This document shows, one piece after another, positions 45,956 to 55,431 of a DNA stretch of 60,082 nt. Under the pieces are notes generated by a model, which worked only from the letters and a program-made list of their open reading frames with translations, ran no database searches and was not told the DNA's origin. The number at the start of each line of letters is the position of its first letter. Position 1 is the stretch's first letter. The DNA is from Lachnospiraceae bacterium (GTDB lineage: Bacteria > Bacillota > Clostridia > Lachnospirales > Lachnospiraceae). The position numbers and the translations under genes are program-made. Location: NCBI GenBank assembly GCA_015057405.1, contig SVEK01000018.1, positions 1 to 60,082 on the forward strand, given 5' to 3'.

Positions 45956-45992
45956 AAGGTGTTATTGCATAATTGCAATAACACCTTTTTAT
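45956..45992 (+). terminator. Terminator of rny
   Basis: AAGGTGTTATTGCA (45956-45969) and TGCAATAACACCTT (45974-45987) form a perfect 14-bp stem with loop TAAT, then T residues. A repeat unit begins right after it. Confidence 0.92.
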
Positions 45993-46128
45993 TATATAGG
46001 AAAGTTCTCGAAAAGAACTCTCCTATATAATAAAAACGCTCCGCTAAGGATCGCACTGCGGCGGAGATGTAGATGTTGCTAAAGCAACCCGCCGCAGGCG
46101 GAGAATCTCGCAGGCGAGATTCTATTTT
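45993..46128. repeat. Modular palindromic repeat, unit 5
   Basis: Apart from one base (C for T in the GCGGCGGAG module), it is identical over 136 bases to the unit at 4415-4550, 41 kb away. The hairpin order is the same: TATATAGGAAAGTTC/GAACTCTCCTATATA, CTCCGC/GCGGAG, GTTGC/GCAAC, CCGCC/GGCGG and GAATCTCGC/CGAGATTC. It starts at the T-run of the rny terminator. Confidence 0.9.
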
Positions 46129-46130
46129 GC

Positions 46131-46261
46131 TTACTGGGAAATTTCCTTGAAATTGTCATGGTAAGCAAAAGCACTCTGCGGGGATAGTACTGCTAAGGAG
46201 AGGAAAAGGTTGCTAACGCAACCTGCCGCAGGCGGAGAATGTCGCAAGCGCTATTCTTTGT
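46131..46261. repeat. Modular palindromic repeat, unit 6 (degenerate)
   Basis: It opens TTACTGGGAAATTTCC...GAAATTGTCATGGTAA, then has altered CTCTGC sequence, GTTGC-taac-GCAAC, CTGCC-gca-GGCGG and GAATGTCGC-aa-GCGCTATTC. Several stems carry mismatches, so this copy has decayed. It follows the terminal hairpin and T residues of unit 5. The rest of the 45952-46345 gap holds the M23 gene promoter. Confidence 0.8.
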
Positions 46262-46284
46262 TTTAAGAAAGAATTCAAACTTCC

Positions 46285-46314
46285 TTGTATTTTATTTGTA
46301 AGAACACATATAGT
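46285..46314 (+). promoter_or_regulatory. Promoter of the M23 peptidase gene
   Basis: TTGTAT (46285-46290), an 18-base spacer and TATAGT (46309-46314), 31 bases before the start. Confidence 0.5.
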
Positions 46315-46345
46315 AATTAATAAGTAAATAAAAACAGGTGGACTT

Positions 46346-47182
46346 GTGAACAATGCTAAAAGGATATTAGCGGTTGTGCTAATTGTTATTACCGGGCTTA
46401 ATTGTTGTTTTATTTCCGGATTGATCAATATGAAGGTTCAAATCAAAGTATATAATAAGGATGAATTAGAAAAAAGACTTGGTAATATAGGTGCTTATAC
46501 CGAAGAATATAGTGAAATGTATATTGAACACAGAGGTAATGATAGCCTATGCAGTATTGAAGGGGTTGACATAAGTGTGGTAAGCCGACTGGTTTGTGAT
46601 GGCTTGTACGGAAGTGATGCTCCGTATATGTATAGGTACATTATACCTGAAAAAATATATGATTATTCAATGTCGATATATAACTCGCTGATTTCTGATG
46701 TGAGGTATTTCCCGGTGGCGAAAGATGTTGTTGGAAAAGTTAAAGTAACATATGAAAATTCCTGGGGAGATAATCGTACATTTGGTGGAAACAGAAAACA
46801 TGAAGGTACGGATATTATGGCAGGTAATAATGAACGAGGGTACTTTCCGGTAATAAGTATGACGGAAGGGACAGTTGAAAATATCGGATGGCTTAAACTC
46901 GGCGGTTATAGGATTGGTATAAGAAGTCCGTCGGGTGCCTACTATTATTATGCGCATTTGTGCGAATATGCGGAAGGAATAAAAGAAGGAATGCATATCG
47001 ATGCAGGTGATGTAATAGGAACGATGGGGGATACGGGGTATAGTGATGTTGAGGGTACGACAGGTAATTTCCCTGTACATCTTCATTTGGGGATATACTA
47101 TGAATGTGAAGGAGAAGAAAAAGCATTTAATCCGTATTATATATTAAAGGCTGTTGAAAAATATAAAAGAGAATTTATTTGA
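46346..47182 (+). CDS. Membrane-anchored M23 (LytM-type) metallopeptidase
   Basis: A cell-wall endopeptidase of 278 aa. A hydrophobic N-terminus (about 6-28) serves as anchor or signal. The C-terminal LytM domain has the zinc ligands His152 and Asp156 (HEGTD) and His247 in HLHLG, with catalytic His204 (YAHL) and His245. All needed residues are present, so activity is likely. It starts with GTG behind ACAGGTGG. The divergent 100-residue linker is unrecognised. In related bacteria such proteins act in division, sporulation or muropeptide turnover; the role here is not evident. Confidence 0.87.
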   Translation: MNNAKRILAVVLIVITGLNCCFISGLINMKVQIKVYNKDELEKRLGNIGAYTEEYSEMYIEHRGNDSLCSIEGVDISVVSRLVCDGLYGSDAPYMYRYIIPEKIYDYSMSIYNSLISDVRYFPVAKDVVGKVKVTYENSWGDNRTFGGNRKHEGTDIMAGNNERGYFPVISMTEGTVENIGWLKLGGYRIGIRSPSGAYYYYAHLCEYAEGIKEGMHIDAGDVIGTMGDTGYSDVEGTTGNFPVHLHLGIYYECEGEEKAFNPYYILKAVEKYKREFI

Positions 47183-47239
47183 CAAGAATTGTTGCGATGT
47201 ATATCATATGAATATCTAAACACGAAAAGAGGAACAAGT

Positions 47240-48505
47240 ATGAAAAAGCCATTTGTAACAAAAGAACAGATTGAAGAGATTGTAAAAACATATCCGACGC
47301 CGTTTCATATTTACGACGAAAAAGGAATAAGAGAGAATGCAAGAAAAATGAAAGAAGCATTTTCATGGAATAAAGGCTTTAGAGAGTATTTTGCGGTAAA
47401 AGCAACTCCTAATCCGTTTATATTGAAAGTATTACAGGAAGAAGGTTGTGGTGTTGATTGTTCTTCCATGACAGAACTTATGTTGTCGGAAGCGTGTGGA
47501 TTTACCGGAAGTGATATTATGTTTTCTTCAAATGTAACTCCGGCAGCTGAGTATGTAAAAGCAAAGGAATTAAATGCATATATTAATCTTGATGATTGTA
47601 CCCATGTGGAGTTTTTGGAGGAAACAGCCGGCATTCCTGAGACGGTTTGCTGTCGCTACAATCCGGGTGGAGTTTTCTCTTTAGGTACTCACATTATGGA
47701 TAATCCGGGTGATGCCAAGTACGGAATGACGAAAGAGCAGATGATAGAAGCATATAAGAAACTTATGGCAAAAGGAACAAAGCATTTCGGAATTCATGCA
47801 TTTCTTGCAAGCAATACGGTGGATAATACGTACTACCCGACGCTTGCTAAAATATTGTTTGAGCTTGCTGTAGAAGTGAAGAAAGCAACAGGTGCACATA
47901 TAGCGTTTATTAATCTTTCGGGTGGTGTTGGTATTCCTTATACACCTGACAAAGAACCGAATGATATCATGGTTATTGGTGAAGGGGTTCGTAAAGCATA
48001 CGAAGAAATTCTTGTTCCGGAAGGAATGGATGATGTTGCAATATTTACCGAACTTGGAAGATTTATGCTTGCTCCGTATGGTGCTCTTGTGACAAAAGCA
48101 ATCCACGAAAAACATATATACAAAGAATATATTGGCGTAGATGCATGTGCAGTAAATCTTATGCGACCGGCAATGTATGGTGCTTATCACCATATTACGG
48201 TGCTCGGTAAAGAAGATGCTCCGTGCGATCATAAATATGATGTAACCGGTTCTCTGTGTGAAAATAACGATAAGTTTGCAGTTGACAGAATGCTTCCTGA
48301 AATAGAAAAAGGAGATTATATTTATATTCACGATACAGGTGCCCATGGATATGCAATGGGATACAATTATAATGGAAAACTCAAGTCGGCAGAACTTCTT
48401 TTGCAGGAGGATGGACAGGTTAAACTTATACGAAGAGCAGAAAAACCGGAGGATTATTTTGCTACGTTTGACTATTGCGATATATTAAAAAATATGAAAT
48501 ATTGA
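47240..48505 (+). CDS. Diaminopimelate decarboxylase-type PLP enzyme (LysA family)
   Basis: A fold-type III PLP decarboxylase of 421 aa. The PLP lysine is Lys54 in FAVKATPNP, followed by GCGVDCSSMTELML. The barrel has NLSGGVGIPY and the phosphate-binding TELGRFMLAPYGAL. The C-terminal beta domain supplies CENNDKF and DTGAHGYAMGYNYNG, matching LysA C[E/D]..D and GAY motifs. Family proteins decarboxylate meso-diaminopimelate to lysine; carboxynorspermidine decarboxylase is the nearest alternative. The start at 47240 follows AAGAGG; the longer frame from 47189 lacks a site. Both the M23 gene and flgM are on the same strand, but no common function is obvious. Confidence 0.85.
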   Translation: MKKPFVTKEQIEEIVKTYPTPFHIYDEKGIRENARKMKEAFSWNKGFREYFAVKATPNPFILKVLQEEGCGVDCSSMTELMLSEACGFTGSDIMFSSNVTPAAEYVKAKELNAYINLDDCTHVEFLEETAGIPETVCCRYNPGGVFSLGTHIMDNPGDAKYGMTKEQMIEAYKKLMAKGTKHFGIHAFLASNTVDNTYYPTLAKILFELAVEVKKATGAHIAFINLSGGVGIPYTPDKEPNDIMVIGEGVRKAYEEILVPEGMDDVAIFTELGRFMLAPYGALVTKAIHEKHIYKEYIGVDACAVNLMRPAMYGAYHHITVLGKEDAPCDHKYDVTGSLCENNDKFAVDRMLPEIEKGDYIYIHDTGAHGYAMGYNYNGKLKSAELLLQEDGQVKLIRRAEKPEDYFATFDYCDILKNMKY

Positions 48506-48533
48506 TGATAATTATAAAAAATAAAATATGTTA

Positions 48534-48560
48534 TAATGTTTTGGTAAAAACGACCGATAG
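48534..48560 (+). promoter_or_regulatory. Sigma-28-like promoter of flgM
   Basis: TAAT (48534-48537), 15 bases and ACCGATAG (48553-48560) fit the sigma-28 pattern TAAA-N15-GCCGATAA with two or three changes. An extended -10 (TGT-TATAAT, 48529-48537) overlaps it, so sigma-A use is also possible. Confidence 0.5.
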
Positions 48561-48610
48561 AATATATGAGAGTAGAAAATTGAGTGATTAATATATAGGT
48601 GGTGATATAT

Positions 48611-48883
48611 ATGAGAATAGATGCTTATATGCAGATTAGCCAGTTATATCAGGCAACTAAGCCTAAGAAGACGGGAACAACCGAAAGTGCCAAGAATCCG
48701 ACTGATACAGTTGAATTTTCCGATTTTGCGCGTGAACTTCAGATTGCGAAACAGGCTGTGAATGAAGCACCGGATGTTCGTGCAGACAAGGTGAATGAAT
48801 TAAAGAATGCAATTAATTCGGGAACATATGATATGTCCATGGACAGATTAGCTGACAAACTTGTCGGAAGGTATTTTGGTTAA
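48611..48883 (+). CDS. flgM: Anti-sigma-28 factor FlgM
   Basis: This protein holds sigma-28 (FliA/SigD) inactive until the hook is complete and FlgM is exported. Its 90 residues match the family. The disordered N-terminus is followed by the sigma-binding C-terminus VRADKVNELKNAINSGTYDM and LADKLVGRYFG. ATG 48611 fits a GGTGGTGAT site; an ATG four codons earlier does not. It is the first gene of the late flagellar cluster. Confidence 0.93.
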   Translation: MRIDAYMQISQLYQATKPKKTGTTESAKNPTDTVEFSDFARELQIAKQAVNEAPDVRADKVNELKNAINSGTYDMSMDRLADKLVGRYFG

Positions 48884-48908
48884 TTAACTATTCTAAGGAG
48901 TGTTTTGC

Positions 48909-49424
48909 TTGGCGAGTATAATTGAAGAACTTATCAGTACGCTTGAAACTGAGTGCGTACTTTATAAGGAACTTATACCGTTGGCTGAACAGAAATCGGT
49001 CGTTATTATTGAAAATAATCTTGACGGACTTGCCAAGATTACTGAAAATGAACAGGAACTTCTTGATAAACTCACATCGCTTGAAAATAAGCGTGAGCGT
49101 TGTGTTTACAGTATCAAGGATGTTCTTGGAAGATTAAACGAAACTATGAATCTTGATAGAATTATTGGATTTCTGGACAAACAACCGGTAGAACAGGGAA
49201 AACTAAAAACAGTTCATGAAGAACTTAAACTTGTTACTGGCAGATTAAAAGATATTAATATGCAGAACAAGTCACTTATAGAAGAGTCCCTTGAATTGAT
49301 AGAATTCTCTATGAATTTTATTCAAAGTACACGGATGTCGCCAGGGGGCAATAACTACAATAAAAATGCATCATTTATGGATGCTTCAGTTTCGCGCACA
49401 GGGATGTTTGATGCGAAGCAGTAG
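48909..49424 (+). CDS. flgN: Flagellar export chaperone FlgN
   Basis: This cytoplasmic chaperone delivers the hook-filament junction proteins FlgK and FlgL to the export gate. It is all helical, with a long Glu/Leu-rich coiled coil (EELISTLETECVLYKELIPL, ENEQELLDKLTSLENKRERC). The Ser/Asn-rich C-terminus is flexible. Length is 171 aa. TTG 48909 (MASII) is the likely start, since AAGGAG lies at 48895-48900 and the in-frame GTG at 48900 overlaps it. It lies just ahead of two flgK genes. Confidence 0.85.
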   Translation: MASIIEELISTLETECVLYKELIPLAEQKSVVIIENNLDGLAKITENEQELLDKLTSLENKRERCVYSIKDVLGRLNETMNLDRIIGFLDKQPVEQGKLKTVHEELKLVTGRLKDINMQNKSLIEESLELIEFSMNFIQSTRMSPGGNNYNKNASFMDASVSRTGMFDAKQ

Positions 49425-49463
49425 TTTTTTTGACTGCACGCTGCGACGATCCCTGTGCGTTTT
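49395..49463 (+). terminator. Long hairpin covering the end of flgN
   Basis: CGCACAGGGAT (49395-49405) pairs with ATCCCTGTGCG (49449-49459). Inside, GC and AGCAGT pair with ACTGC and GC around a T-rich loop. TTTTCT follows. The left arm lies in the flgN coding region, so translation up to the stop competes with folding. Confidence 0.75.
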
Positions 49464-49573
49464 CTAATTGTACAATAAAATGATATGAATGAGAATTTTT
49501 CATCGGTAGTTATACCGATTTTACTGATAAACGCCAATGGTGATTAAAGACTTAGCTTGAAAGGAGACATAGT

Positions 49574-51352
49574 ATGGGTAATCTGCTTACTAGTTTTGGA
49601 ACCGGAGTTTCCGGAATTCAGGTGGCGCAGGTGGGGCTTAATACTGCGGCACATAATACTGCTAATACAGATGCTGTCGGATATGTAAGACAGCAGGTTA
49701 TTGTGGCAGATCATGCATATATAACAAATTACAACGAAAATAACGGACTTAGTCAGATTGGTCTCGGAACCCATGTGTCTGTTATCCTGCAAAGGAGGAG
49801 CGATTTTCTGGATGCCCAGTACAGAGAAGAAAACGGACGCAAGAGCTTTTACGAAGTGCGTTCTGAAACTGTTATGGAGCTTCAGGATTTGTTTGGTGAA
49901 TTGGACAAAGAATCATTTTCTAAAAACATTGGTGATATATGGAAAGCATTTCAGGAATTGTCAAAAACTCCTGATGATATAACTTCAAGAGAATTGTTGG
50001 TTTCTGAGGCTAATTCGTTTATTACAAAATGTCGGACTTTATATAATCAGATTAATCAGTATCAGATTAACATGAATGAAAAAATTGAAACCATAGTTGA
50101 TCGTGTTAATGAAATTGCAGAGTCGATACATAAGATAAATAGCCAGGTTGTATTTTTTGAAGCAAGCGGACAACAGGCTAACGACTTGTATGATGCAAGG
50201 AATTTGTTGCTGGATGAATTGTCCGGCTATGTTCCGATTCATACAGAAAAATATTCGGATGGTGTTGTGACGGTGAATGTTGAAGGTATACCATTGGTAA
50301 CCGGAGATTCATTTTATACAATGACAACAGCTCAGATAGATGAAGGAAGCTCATTGATTAAGCCGGTGTGGGCTGATAACGGCGGTGGAGACGTCTTTAG
50401 AGGGGAACTTTCATTTTCGCCTGCAGCCAATACTGATATAGGTGATTTGAAAGGTATACTTGTTACAAGAGGTTCTTTTACAGGTGATTACACTCATATA
50501 CCATCGGTCCCGAACAAGGAAGATTATATTGATGAAGCCGGAGTGTTTGATGAAAAAGCATACAAAATTGCATACAATACGTATGAAAGCGAATCTAAGT
50601 GGTTTAACCAGATGGTGAATCCGGCGACTGTAACATTATTAGGAGCTCAATTGGATACTCTTGTACACGGTGTTGTGACAACAATTAATGATGCATTGTG
50701 TCCGAATAAAGAAATTGAGATTATGTCAGCGGACGGAACTATAAGTAAAATAATGGTTCTTGATGAAGAAAATGCCCCTGTAGGATGCAATGGCTCGATC
50801 GGTAACGAATTGTTCGTAAGAGCAAGCTATGACAGATACGACAAAAAAACGGTTACTCTTGCAGACGGAGAGACAAAAGAAGTCTACGTTTTTAAACAGG
50901 AGGATTTTGATGATAAGTATAGTTTGTATACTTTGTCTCAAATAGGAATTAATCCTGATGTAGTAATTGATACATCCAATTTGCCTTTGTTGGAAAATGA
51001 TGCTTCGGGATTTGCCGGTGGATATGCTTCCAAGCATTTGGTTAATCTGCTTGACAAATGGGACGATGATATGCTGGTTCTTGATCCGAACTCAAAGACT
51101 TATTATAACTTCAATGATTTCTACACGGGAATGATTGGGAACCTGGGAACAACAGGTATGATTGCTGAAAACTATCTGGAATCTGCAACTACACTTGTGA
51201 ACAGTATTGAGGGGCAGAGACAAAGTTATGTTGGAGTATCTACGGATGAAGAATTAGTTGATTTGATGAGATTTCAACATATGTATAATGCTTGTTCCAG
51301 ATACATTACGGTTATTGATGAAATGTTAGAAAGTATCATAACTACGCTTTAA
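49574..51352 (+). CDS. flgK: Flagellar hook-associated protein FlgK, copy 1
   Basis: This is the first junction protein between hook and filament. It has the rod/hook N-terminal signature (GLNTAAHNTANTDAVGYVRQQV, about 22-43) and the C-terminal helix ending CSRYITVIDEMLESIITTL. The middle includes YDARNLLLDELSGYVPIHTE. Length (592 aa) is normal. GAAAGGAG precedes the ATG. A hairpin terminator follows flgN, so flgK may be transcribed separately or by read-through. A second flgK homologue follows 11 bases later. Confidence 0.93.
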   Translation: MGNLLTSFGTGVSGIQVAQVGLNTAAHNTANTDAVGYVRQQVIVADHAYITNYNENNGLSQIGLGTHVSVILQRRSDFLDAQYREENGRKSFYEVRSETVMELQDLFGELDKESFSKNIGDIWKAFQELSKTPDDITSRELLVSEANSFITKCRTLYNQINQYQINMNEKIETIVDRVNEIAESIHKINSQVVFFEASGQQANDLYDARNLLLDELSGYVPIHTEKYSDGVVTVNVEGIPLVTGDSFYTMTTAQIDEGSSLIKPVWADNGGGDVFRGELSFSPAANTDIGDLKGILVTRGSFTGDYTHIPSVPNKEDYIDEAGVFDEKAYKIAYNTYESESKWFNQMVNPATVTLLGAQLDTLVHGVVTTINDALCPNKEIEIMSADGTISKIMVLDEENAPVGCNGSIGNELFVRASYDRYDKKTVTLADGETKEVYVFKQEDFDDKYSLYTLSQIGINPDVVIDTSNLPLLENDASGFAGGYASKHLVNLLDKWDDDMLVLDPNSKTYYNFNDFYTGMIGNLGTTGMIAENYLESATTLVNSIEGQRQSYVGVSTDEELVDLMRFQHMYNACSRYITVIDEMLESIITTL

Positions 51353-51363
51353 GGAGGTTTGCT

Positions 51364-53217
51364 ATGGCATCTACATTTTTTGGACTTAATATCGGAACTA
51401 CGGGAATGCAGGCATATCAGGCATCCCTTAATACAACTGCACATAACATTTCCAATATCGGAAGCGACGGATATACAAGACAGAATGTTAATCTTAGTGC
51501 CAATCCGGCGATATCGGTATCCGGTGGTTATGGTATGGTTGGTGCAGGTGTTCAGATTGATGATATTACACAGGAACGTGATTTGTATTATGATGACAAA
51601 TACAGATTTAATAATTCGATATTAGGTAATTATTCTACCAAAGAACATTATCTTAGCAGTATACAGAGTTATTTGTACACTTCTGATGGGAAAACGGGTG
51701 GAATAACTACCGGTTTTGATGATTTATATAACAGTCTTACTAACCTTACGTCTGACCCGTCTGATATGACGATGAGAACTGATACAGCGATTTTGTCTGA
51801 GAGTTTTGCAGAGTACGTTTCTTCGTTTGCTGATTCGCTTCAGGTATTGCAGGATGAGGCTAATGTTCAGATTGAAACGGTAGTATCCCAGATAAATGCC
51901 CTTGGAAGTGAAGTGGCTTCGTTAACAAAAAGAATTAATACATATGAAATAAACGGAGAAAGAGCTAACGACCTTAGAGATGAACGTAACGCGTTGTTAG
52001 ATGAATTGTCAGAGTATGTAGATATAACAGTAAAAGAAATGCCTTCTAAGACTCATGACAGTAATCCGGTATTTATGGTTTATGTAGATGGAGCGATACT
52101 GGTAGATTGTACGGAAAGTTATTCGTTAAGATGTGAAGCAACAGAGGGTAGTGTTAATCAGAATGATATACAGGGATTGTATACAATAAAATGGACTAAT
52201 GGCCAGGATTTTAATCAGAGAAGTAAAACTCTTGGCGGTTCTTTGCAGGCTTTATTGGAAGTAAGAGACGGTAATAATGAAGATAATTTTAAAGCGGTTG
52301 CAAGTGCTGTTAATGAAGTGGATGGAAAAACAGTAATAAGTGTAACTGATGCGAGTTGTAATGATTTGAGTTTGCTTAACATACCGGCAACTAACGGAAG
52401 AATAACTATAGGTAATATTACATACACATATGAATCATTCGAAGTTGAGGTTGGTTCAGACGGTATGTACAATTATGAATTTACCCTGAAAGGAAATCAT
52501 ACTGAATCCCAGATTGAATCCTTGCAGTACGCATGTGATAATCAAAAACCGGTTAATATAGGTGAATCGATAGAATATAAAGGTATACCGTATTACATGG
52601 CGCAGCTCAATGAATTTGTAAGAACATTCTCAAGAGCATTCAATGAGATTCATAACGCCGGTTATGATCTTAAGAGTGAACAGGGTATTGACTGGCTGAA
52701 TGCTAAAGATGATTTGACTGGCGACAATTATGAGTTTGATGAAAATCCTACTTCTTTTTCATCCGTGGTATCGGCTGATGAAGATGGAGTATATAGAACG
52801 TCGTATTACAGCATGACCGGTCTTAATTTCAGTGTTAACCGTGAAATACTCGAGGACCCGGGAAAGATTGCTTGCATGAAAATGCCTAACATCGGTGTAG
52901 GCAATAACGAGAATCTCAAAAAACTTGTGGATTTAAAAGAGGATAATTCAGTATTCATTGAAGGAACGCCGGATGCATATTTACACACTCTCATATCAGC
53001 TGTTGGTATAGATTGCAAACAGGCAGAATCACTGTCAAAAAGTCAGGATAATATCCTGATAGCTATTGACACAAGAAGAGAATCTGTATCGGGTGTGGAT
53101 AAAGATGAGGAAGCTGCCAATCTTGTTAAGTTCCAGAATTTGTTGTTCTCACAGTACAAGGTTTTGTCTGTTATGAATAATGTGCTGGATAAGCTGATTA
53201 ACGGAACTGCATTGTAA
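51364..53217 (+). CDS. Flagellar hook-associated protein FlgK, copy 2
   Basis: A second FlgK homologue of 617 aa. The N-terminus (ASLNTTAHNISNIGSDGYTR, about 20-39) is nearer the standard hook-protein signature than copy 1, and the C-terminus ends FSQYKVLSVMNNVLDKLING. Both share the DARN/DERNALLDELS core. The two differ widely elsewhere, so this is an old duplication. GGAGGT precedes the ATG, 11 bases after copy 1. Lachnospiraceae often carry two FlgK-like genes. The two may form distinct junction layers or serve different filaments. Confidence 0.9.
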   Translation: MASTFFGLNIGTTGMQAYQASLNTTAHNISNIGSDGYTRQNVNLSANPAISVSGGYGMVGAGVQIDDITQERDLYYDDKYRFNNSILGNYSTKEHYLSSIQSYLYTSDGKTGGITTGFDDLYNSLTNLTSDPSDMTMRTDTAILSESFAEYVSSFADSLQVLQDEANVQIETVVSQINALGSEVASLTKRINTYEINGERANDLRDERNALLDELSEYVDITVKEMPSKTHDSNPVFMVYVDGAILVDCTESYSLRCEATEGSVNQNDIQGLYTIKWTNGQDFNQRSKTLGGSLQALLEVRDGNNEDNFKAVASAVNEVDGKTVISVTDASCNDLSLLNIPATNGRITIGNITYTYESFEVEVGSDGMYNYEFTLKGNHTESQIESLQYACDNQKPVNIGESIEYKGIPYYMAQLNEFVRTFSRAFNEIHNAGYDLKSEQGIDWLNAKDDLTGDNYEFDENPTSFSSVVSADEDGVYRTSYYSMTGLNFSVNREILEDPGKIACMKMPNIGVGNNENLKKLVDLKEDNSVFIEGTPDAYLHTLISAVGIDCKQAESLSKSQDNILIAIDTRRESVSGVDKDEEAANLVKFQNLLFSQYKVLSVMNNVLDKLINGTAL

Positions 53218-53282
53218 GCATTTTGAAAATGAAGAATTTGATTTTAAGAAACATCTATAATTAATATATAGGGGGATTGATT

Positions 53283-54830
53283 ATGAGAGTTACCAATACA
53301 ATGTTAACCAATAATTCTTTGGTTAATATGCAGAAAACAAAAAGTAATTATCTTACATATCTTGAACAGTATTCTACTCAGAAAAAGATAAGTAAGCCCT
53401 CTGACGACCCGATTATTGCGGTACGTTCTCTAAAATACAGAACCAGTATGTCAGAACTTGAACAATATACAAAGAAGAACATTCCGGATGCTATGTCTTG
53501 GATGGATACTACTGAAAAGGCGCTTACCCAAGTCAATGATATGTTGACATATATGAACGGATATTGCGTTCAGGCGGCGCAGGATTCTTATGAGCTTGAA
53601 GATAGGGACACTATTATTGACACTCTTAAACAGTATAAAGAGTTTATTTACAACCAGCAGCTTAATCAGGACTATGCCGGAAGATATGTATTTGCCGGAT
53701 ATCGTACGGATACGGAAATGATGTTCAAAGAAGATCAGTCACATCAGACATACAGTATAGTTGAAAATCAGGTTCCTGCTGATATATCTCAGGATAAGTA
53801 CGTTTACGGTGGTGCTGTATACACTGCGGGCAAAAGTGCAGAGGATTATGCTAACATGGCTCCTGAACTTAGAGAATGTTATAAAATAACTTTGTCGTAT
53901 GATGAGCTTGATACAACCAATAACCCATCTAATCCGGAAGAATATAAAGATTATGTCACTATATCTTACACTGATGCTGACGGCAATCCGGTAAAGGTGA
54001 CAGCAAAAACCATGTCTGTTGCCGAAATGCCGCAAAACACTGCATATAACCTGGAAATCAATGGTGTTGGCGCCGATGGTGCCGTATTTATTCCGGAAAC
54101 GGGAGAGCTTATTATAGGGGATAACCTGTATGAAGATATTAAGAAAACAGAAGGTTATTCAATTAGCTATAATAAAACTGAATTTACAACACAAAATGTA
54201 AGGCCGGAACACTATTTTGATTGTACTGTGTATGATGCTGTAACAGAAGAAACCATAAATTATTCCAATCCTGATGAACAGAATATTGATTATCAGATAA
54301 ATTTTGGACAGATGCTTACGGTTAATACCCTTGGAAATGAATCCATAAGTTTAGGTATAGGAAGAACGATTGATAATATTGTTACCGCATCCAATGATCT
54401 TAGTGCAGCAAAAGACGCGTTGGCATCAGTTGAAAAGAGAATAGCAGAAACGTCTCTTGATGCAGTGGACGCCAATGGAAACAATATAGTGGAAAGTCTC
54501 ACCAGATTGAAAGAAGAACTTGAAACAGAAATCACTTTGAAGACTACGATTTTGCATGAAGCTTTCGGAGCAGGTCTTACAGATGTGAAAAAGTATCAAA
54601 ATGAAGTTAATACATCCCTTTCGGATTTGGGTGCAAGGTATAAGAGATTACAGCTTACGGAAAGCAAACTTGAAAAATTACAGGTTTCTTATGAAGAACT
54701 GTTATCTACCAATGAGGATGTGGATATAGGAGAGGCTTATATCAAATATACAGAAGCAGACCTTTTGTATCAGGCTTCTTTGTCAGCAACTTCAAAACTT
54801 TTAGGAAACTCACTTCTTGATTTCATTTGA
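53283..54830 (+). CDS. flgL: Flagellar hook-associated protein FlgL
   Basis: This is the second junction protein, on which the filament cap and flagellin assemble. The flagellin-like N-terminus MRVTNTMLTNNSLVNMQK is followed by KKISKPSDDPI. The C-terminus, YIKYTEADLLYQASLSATSK, matches the flagellin/FlgL D0-D1 helix. At 515 aa it is larger than E. coli FlgL (about 317 aa) because of a middle insertion with beta-rich sequence. ATG 53283 follows AGGGGG. The frame begins two codons earlier. Confidence 0.92.
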   Translation: MRVTNTMLTNNSLVNMQKTKSNYLTYLEQYSTQKKISKPSDDPIIAVRSLKYRTSMSELEQYTKKNIPDAMSWMDTTEKALTQVNDMLTYMNGYCVQAAQDSYELEDRDTIIDTLKQYKEFIYNQQLNQDYAGRYVFAGYRTDTEMMFKEDQSHQTYSIVENQVPADISQDKYVYGGAVYTAGKSAEDYANMAPELRECYKITLSYDELDTTNNPSNPEEYKDYVTISYTDADGNPVKVTAKTMSVAEMPQNTAYNLEINGVGADGAVFIPETGELIIGDNLYEDIKKTEGYSISYNKTEFTTQNVRPEHYFDCTVYDAVTEETINYSNPDEQNIDYQINFGQMLTVNTLGNESISLGIGRTIDNIVTASNDLSAAKDALASVEKRIAETSLDAVDANGNNIVESLTRLKEELETEITLKTTILHEAFGAGLTDVKKYQNEVNTSLSDLGARYKRLQLTESKLEKLQVSYEELLSTNEDVDIGEAYIKYTEADLLYQASLSATSKLLGNSLLDFI

Positions 54831-54893
54831 TAAAACTTGATTTTATGTGCTTAAAATGAGATTTGTTTTTACGAGTGTGATGTTAACCGGTGC

Positions 54894-54922
54894 TTGAATT
54901 TATTGTTATATGTTATTATAAT
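54894..54922 (+). promoter_or_regulatory. Sigma-A promoter of fliW-csrA
   Basis: TTGAAT (54894-54899), a 17-base spacer and TATAAT (54917-54922). fliW and csrA are thus expressed from a vegetative promoter, unlike the flagellin gene. Confidence 0.72.
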
Positions 54923-54963
54923 GTACGTATATATTTTTACAAAGCTTTGAAGGGAGAAGAGTG

Positions 54964-55431
54964 ATGAAAGCAAACACTAATTTATTTGGGGAGATTGATA
55001 TTCCGGATGAGAAGATAATTACATTTGAACAGGGAATTATGGGATTTGAAGATTGTAAAAAATTTACTATAATATATGATTCCGGAAAAGAAGAGAGATC
55101 ATCAATATCGTGGCTTCAGTGCATGGATAATCCGGAACTCGCATTCTCCATGATTAGTCCGTTTTATGTGATGGAAGATTATAATCCTATTGTTGAATCG
55201 GAATGGCTGAAACCATTAGGAGAAGTGAATGATGACAATGTAGTTATATTTGTTCTTATGAATATTAAATCGGATATAACTAAACTCACCGCTAATATGA
55301 AGGCTCCGATAATAATTAATTCTGATACCTGCAAAGGTGCGCAGCTTATTGTAGAGAATCAGGATTATGAGATTAAATATAATATATATGACGTTGTTCA
55401 TAATCTTAAAAAGGCAAAGGGGGATTGCTGA
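54964..55431 (+). CDS. fliW: Flagellar assembly factor FliW
   Basis: This small protein binds either flagellin or CsrA and so links flagellin export to translation. The 155-residue beta-rich chain shows [19 protein letters not shown] and [16 protein letters not shown], typical of FliW, with the conserved core [20 protein letters not shown] precedes the ATG; a GTG one codon upstream is less likely. The stop overlaps the csrA start (TGATG), so the two proteins should be made in balance. Confidence 0.95.
   Translation: MKANTNLFGEIDIPDEKIITFEQGIMGFEDCKKFTIIYDSGKEERSSISWLQCMDNPELAFSMISPFYVMEDYNPIVESEWLKPLGEVNDDNVVIFVLMNIKSDITKLTANMKAPIIINSDTCKGAQLIVENQDYEIKYNIYDVVHNLKKAKGDC

Noticed and set aside
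47681..48346. Minus-strand open frame of 221 codons
   Set aside because: It is a shadow of the diaminopimelate-decarboxylase-type gene and is composed of Phe, Ile, Cys and Arg with no recognisable domain.
49503..49520. Hairpin ATCGGTA/TACCGAT read as a sigma-28 -10 (ACCGATTT)
   Set aside because: No TAAA-like -35 lies 15 bases upstream. The palindrome explains the CCGAT sequence.
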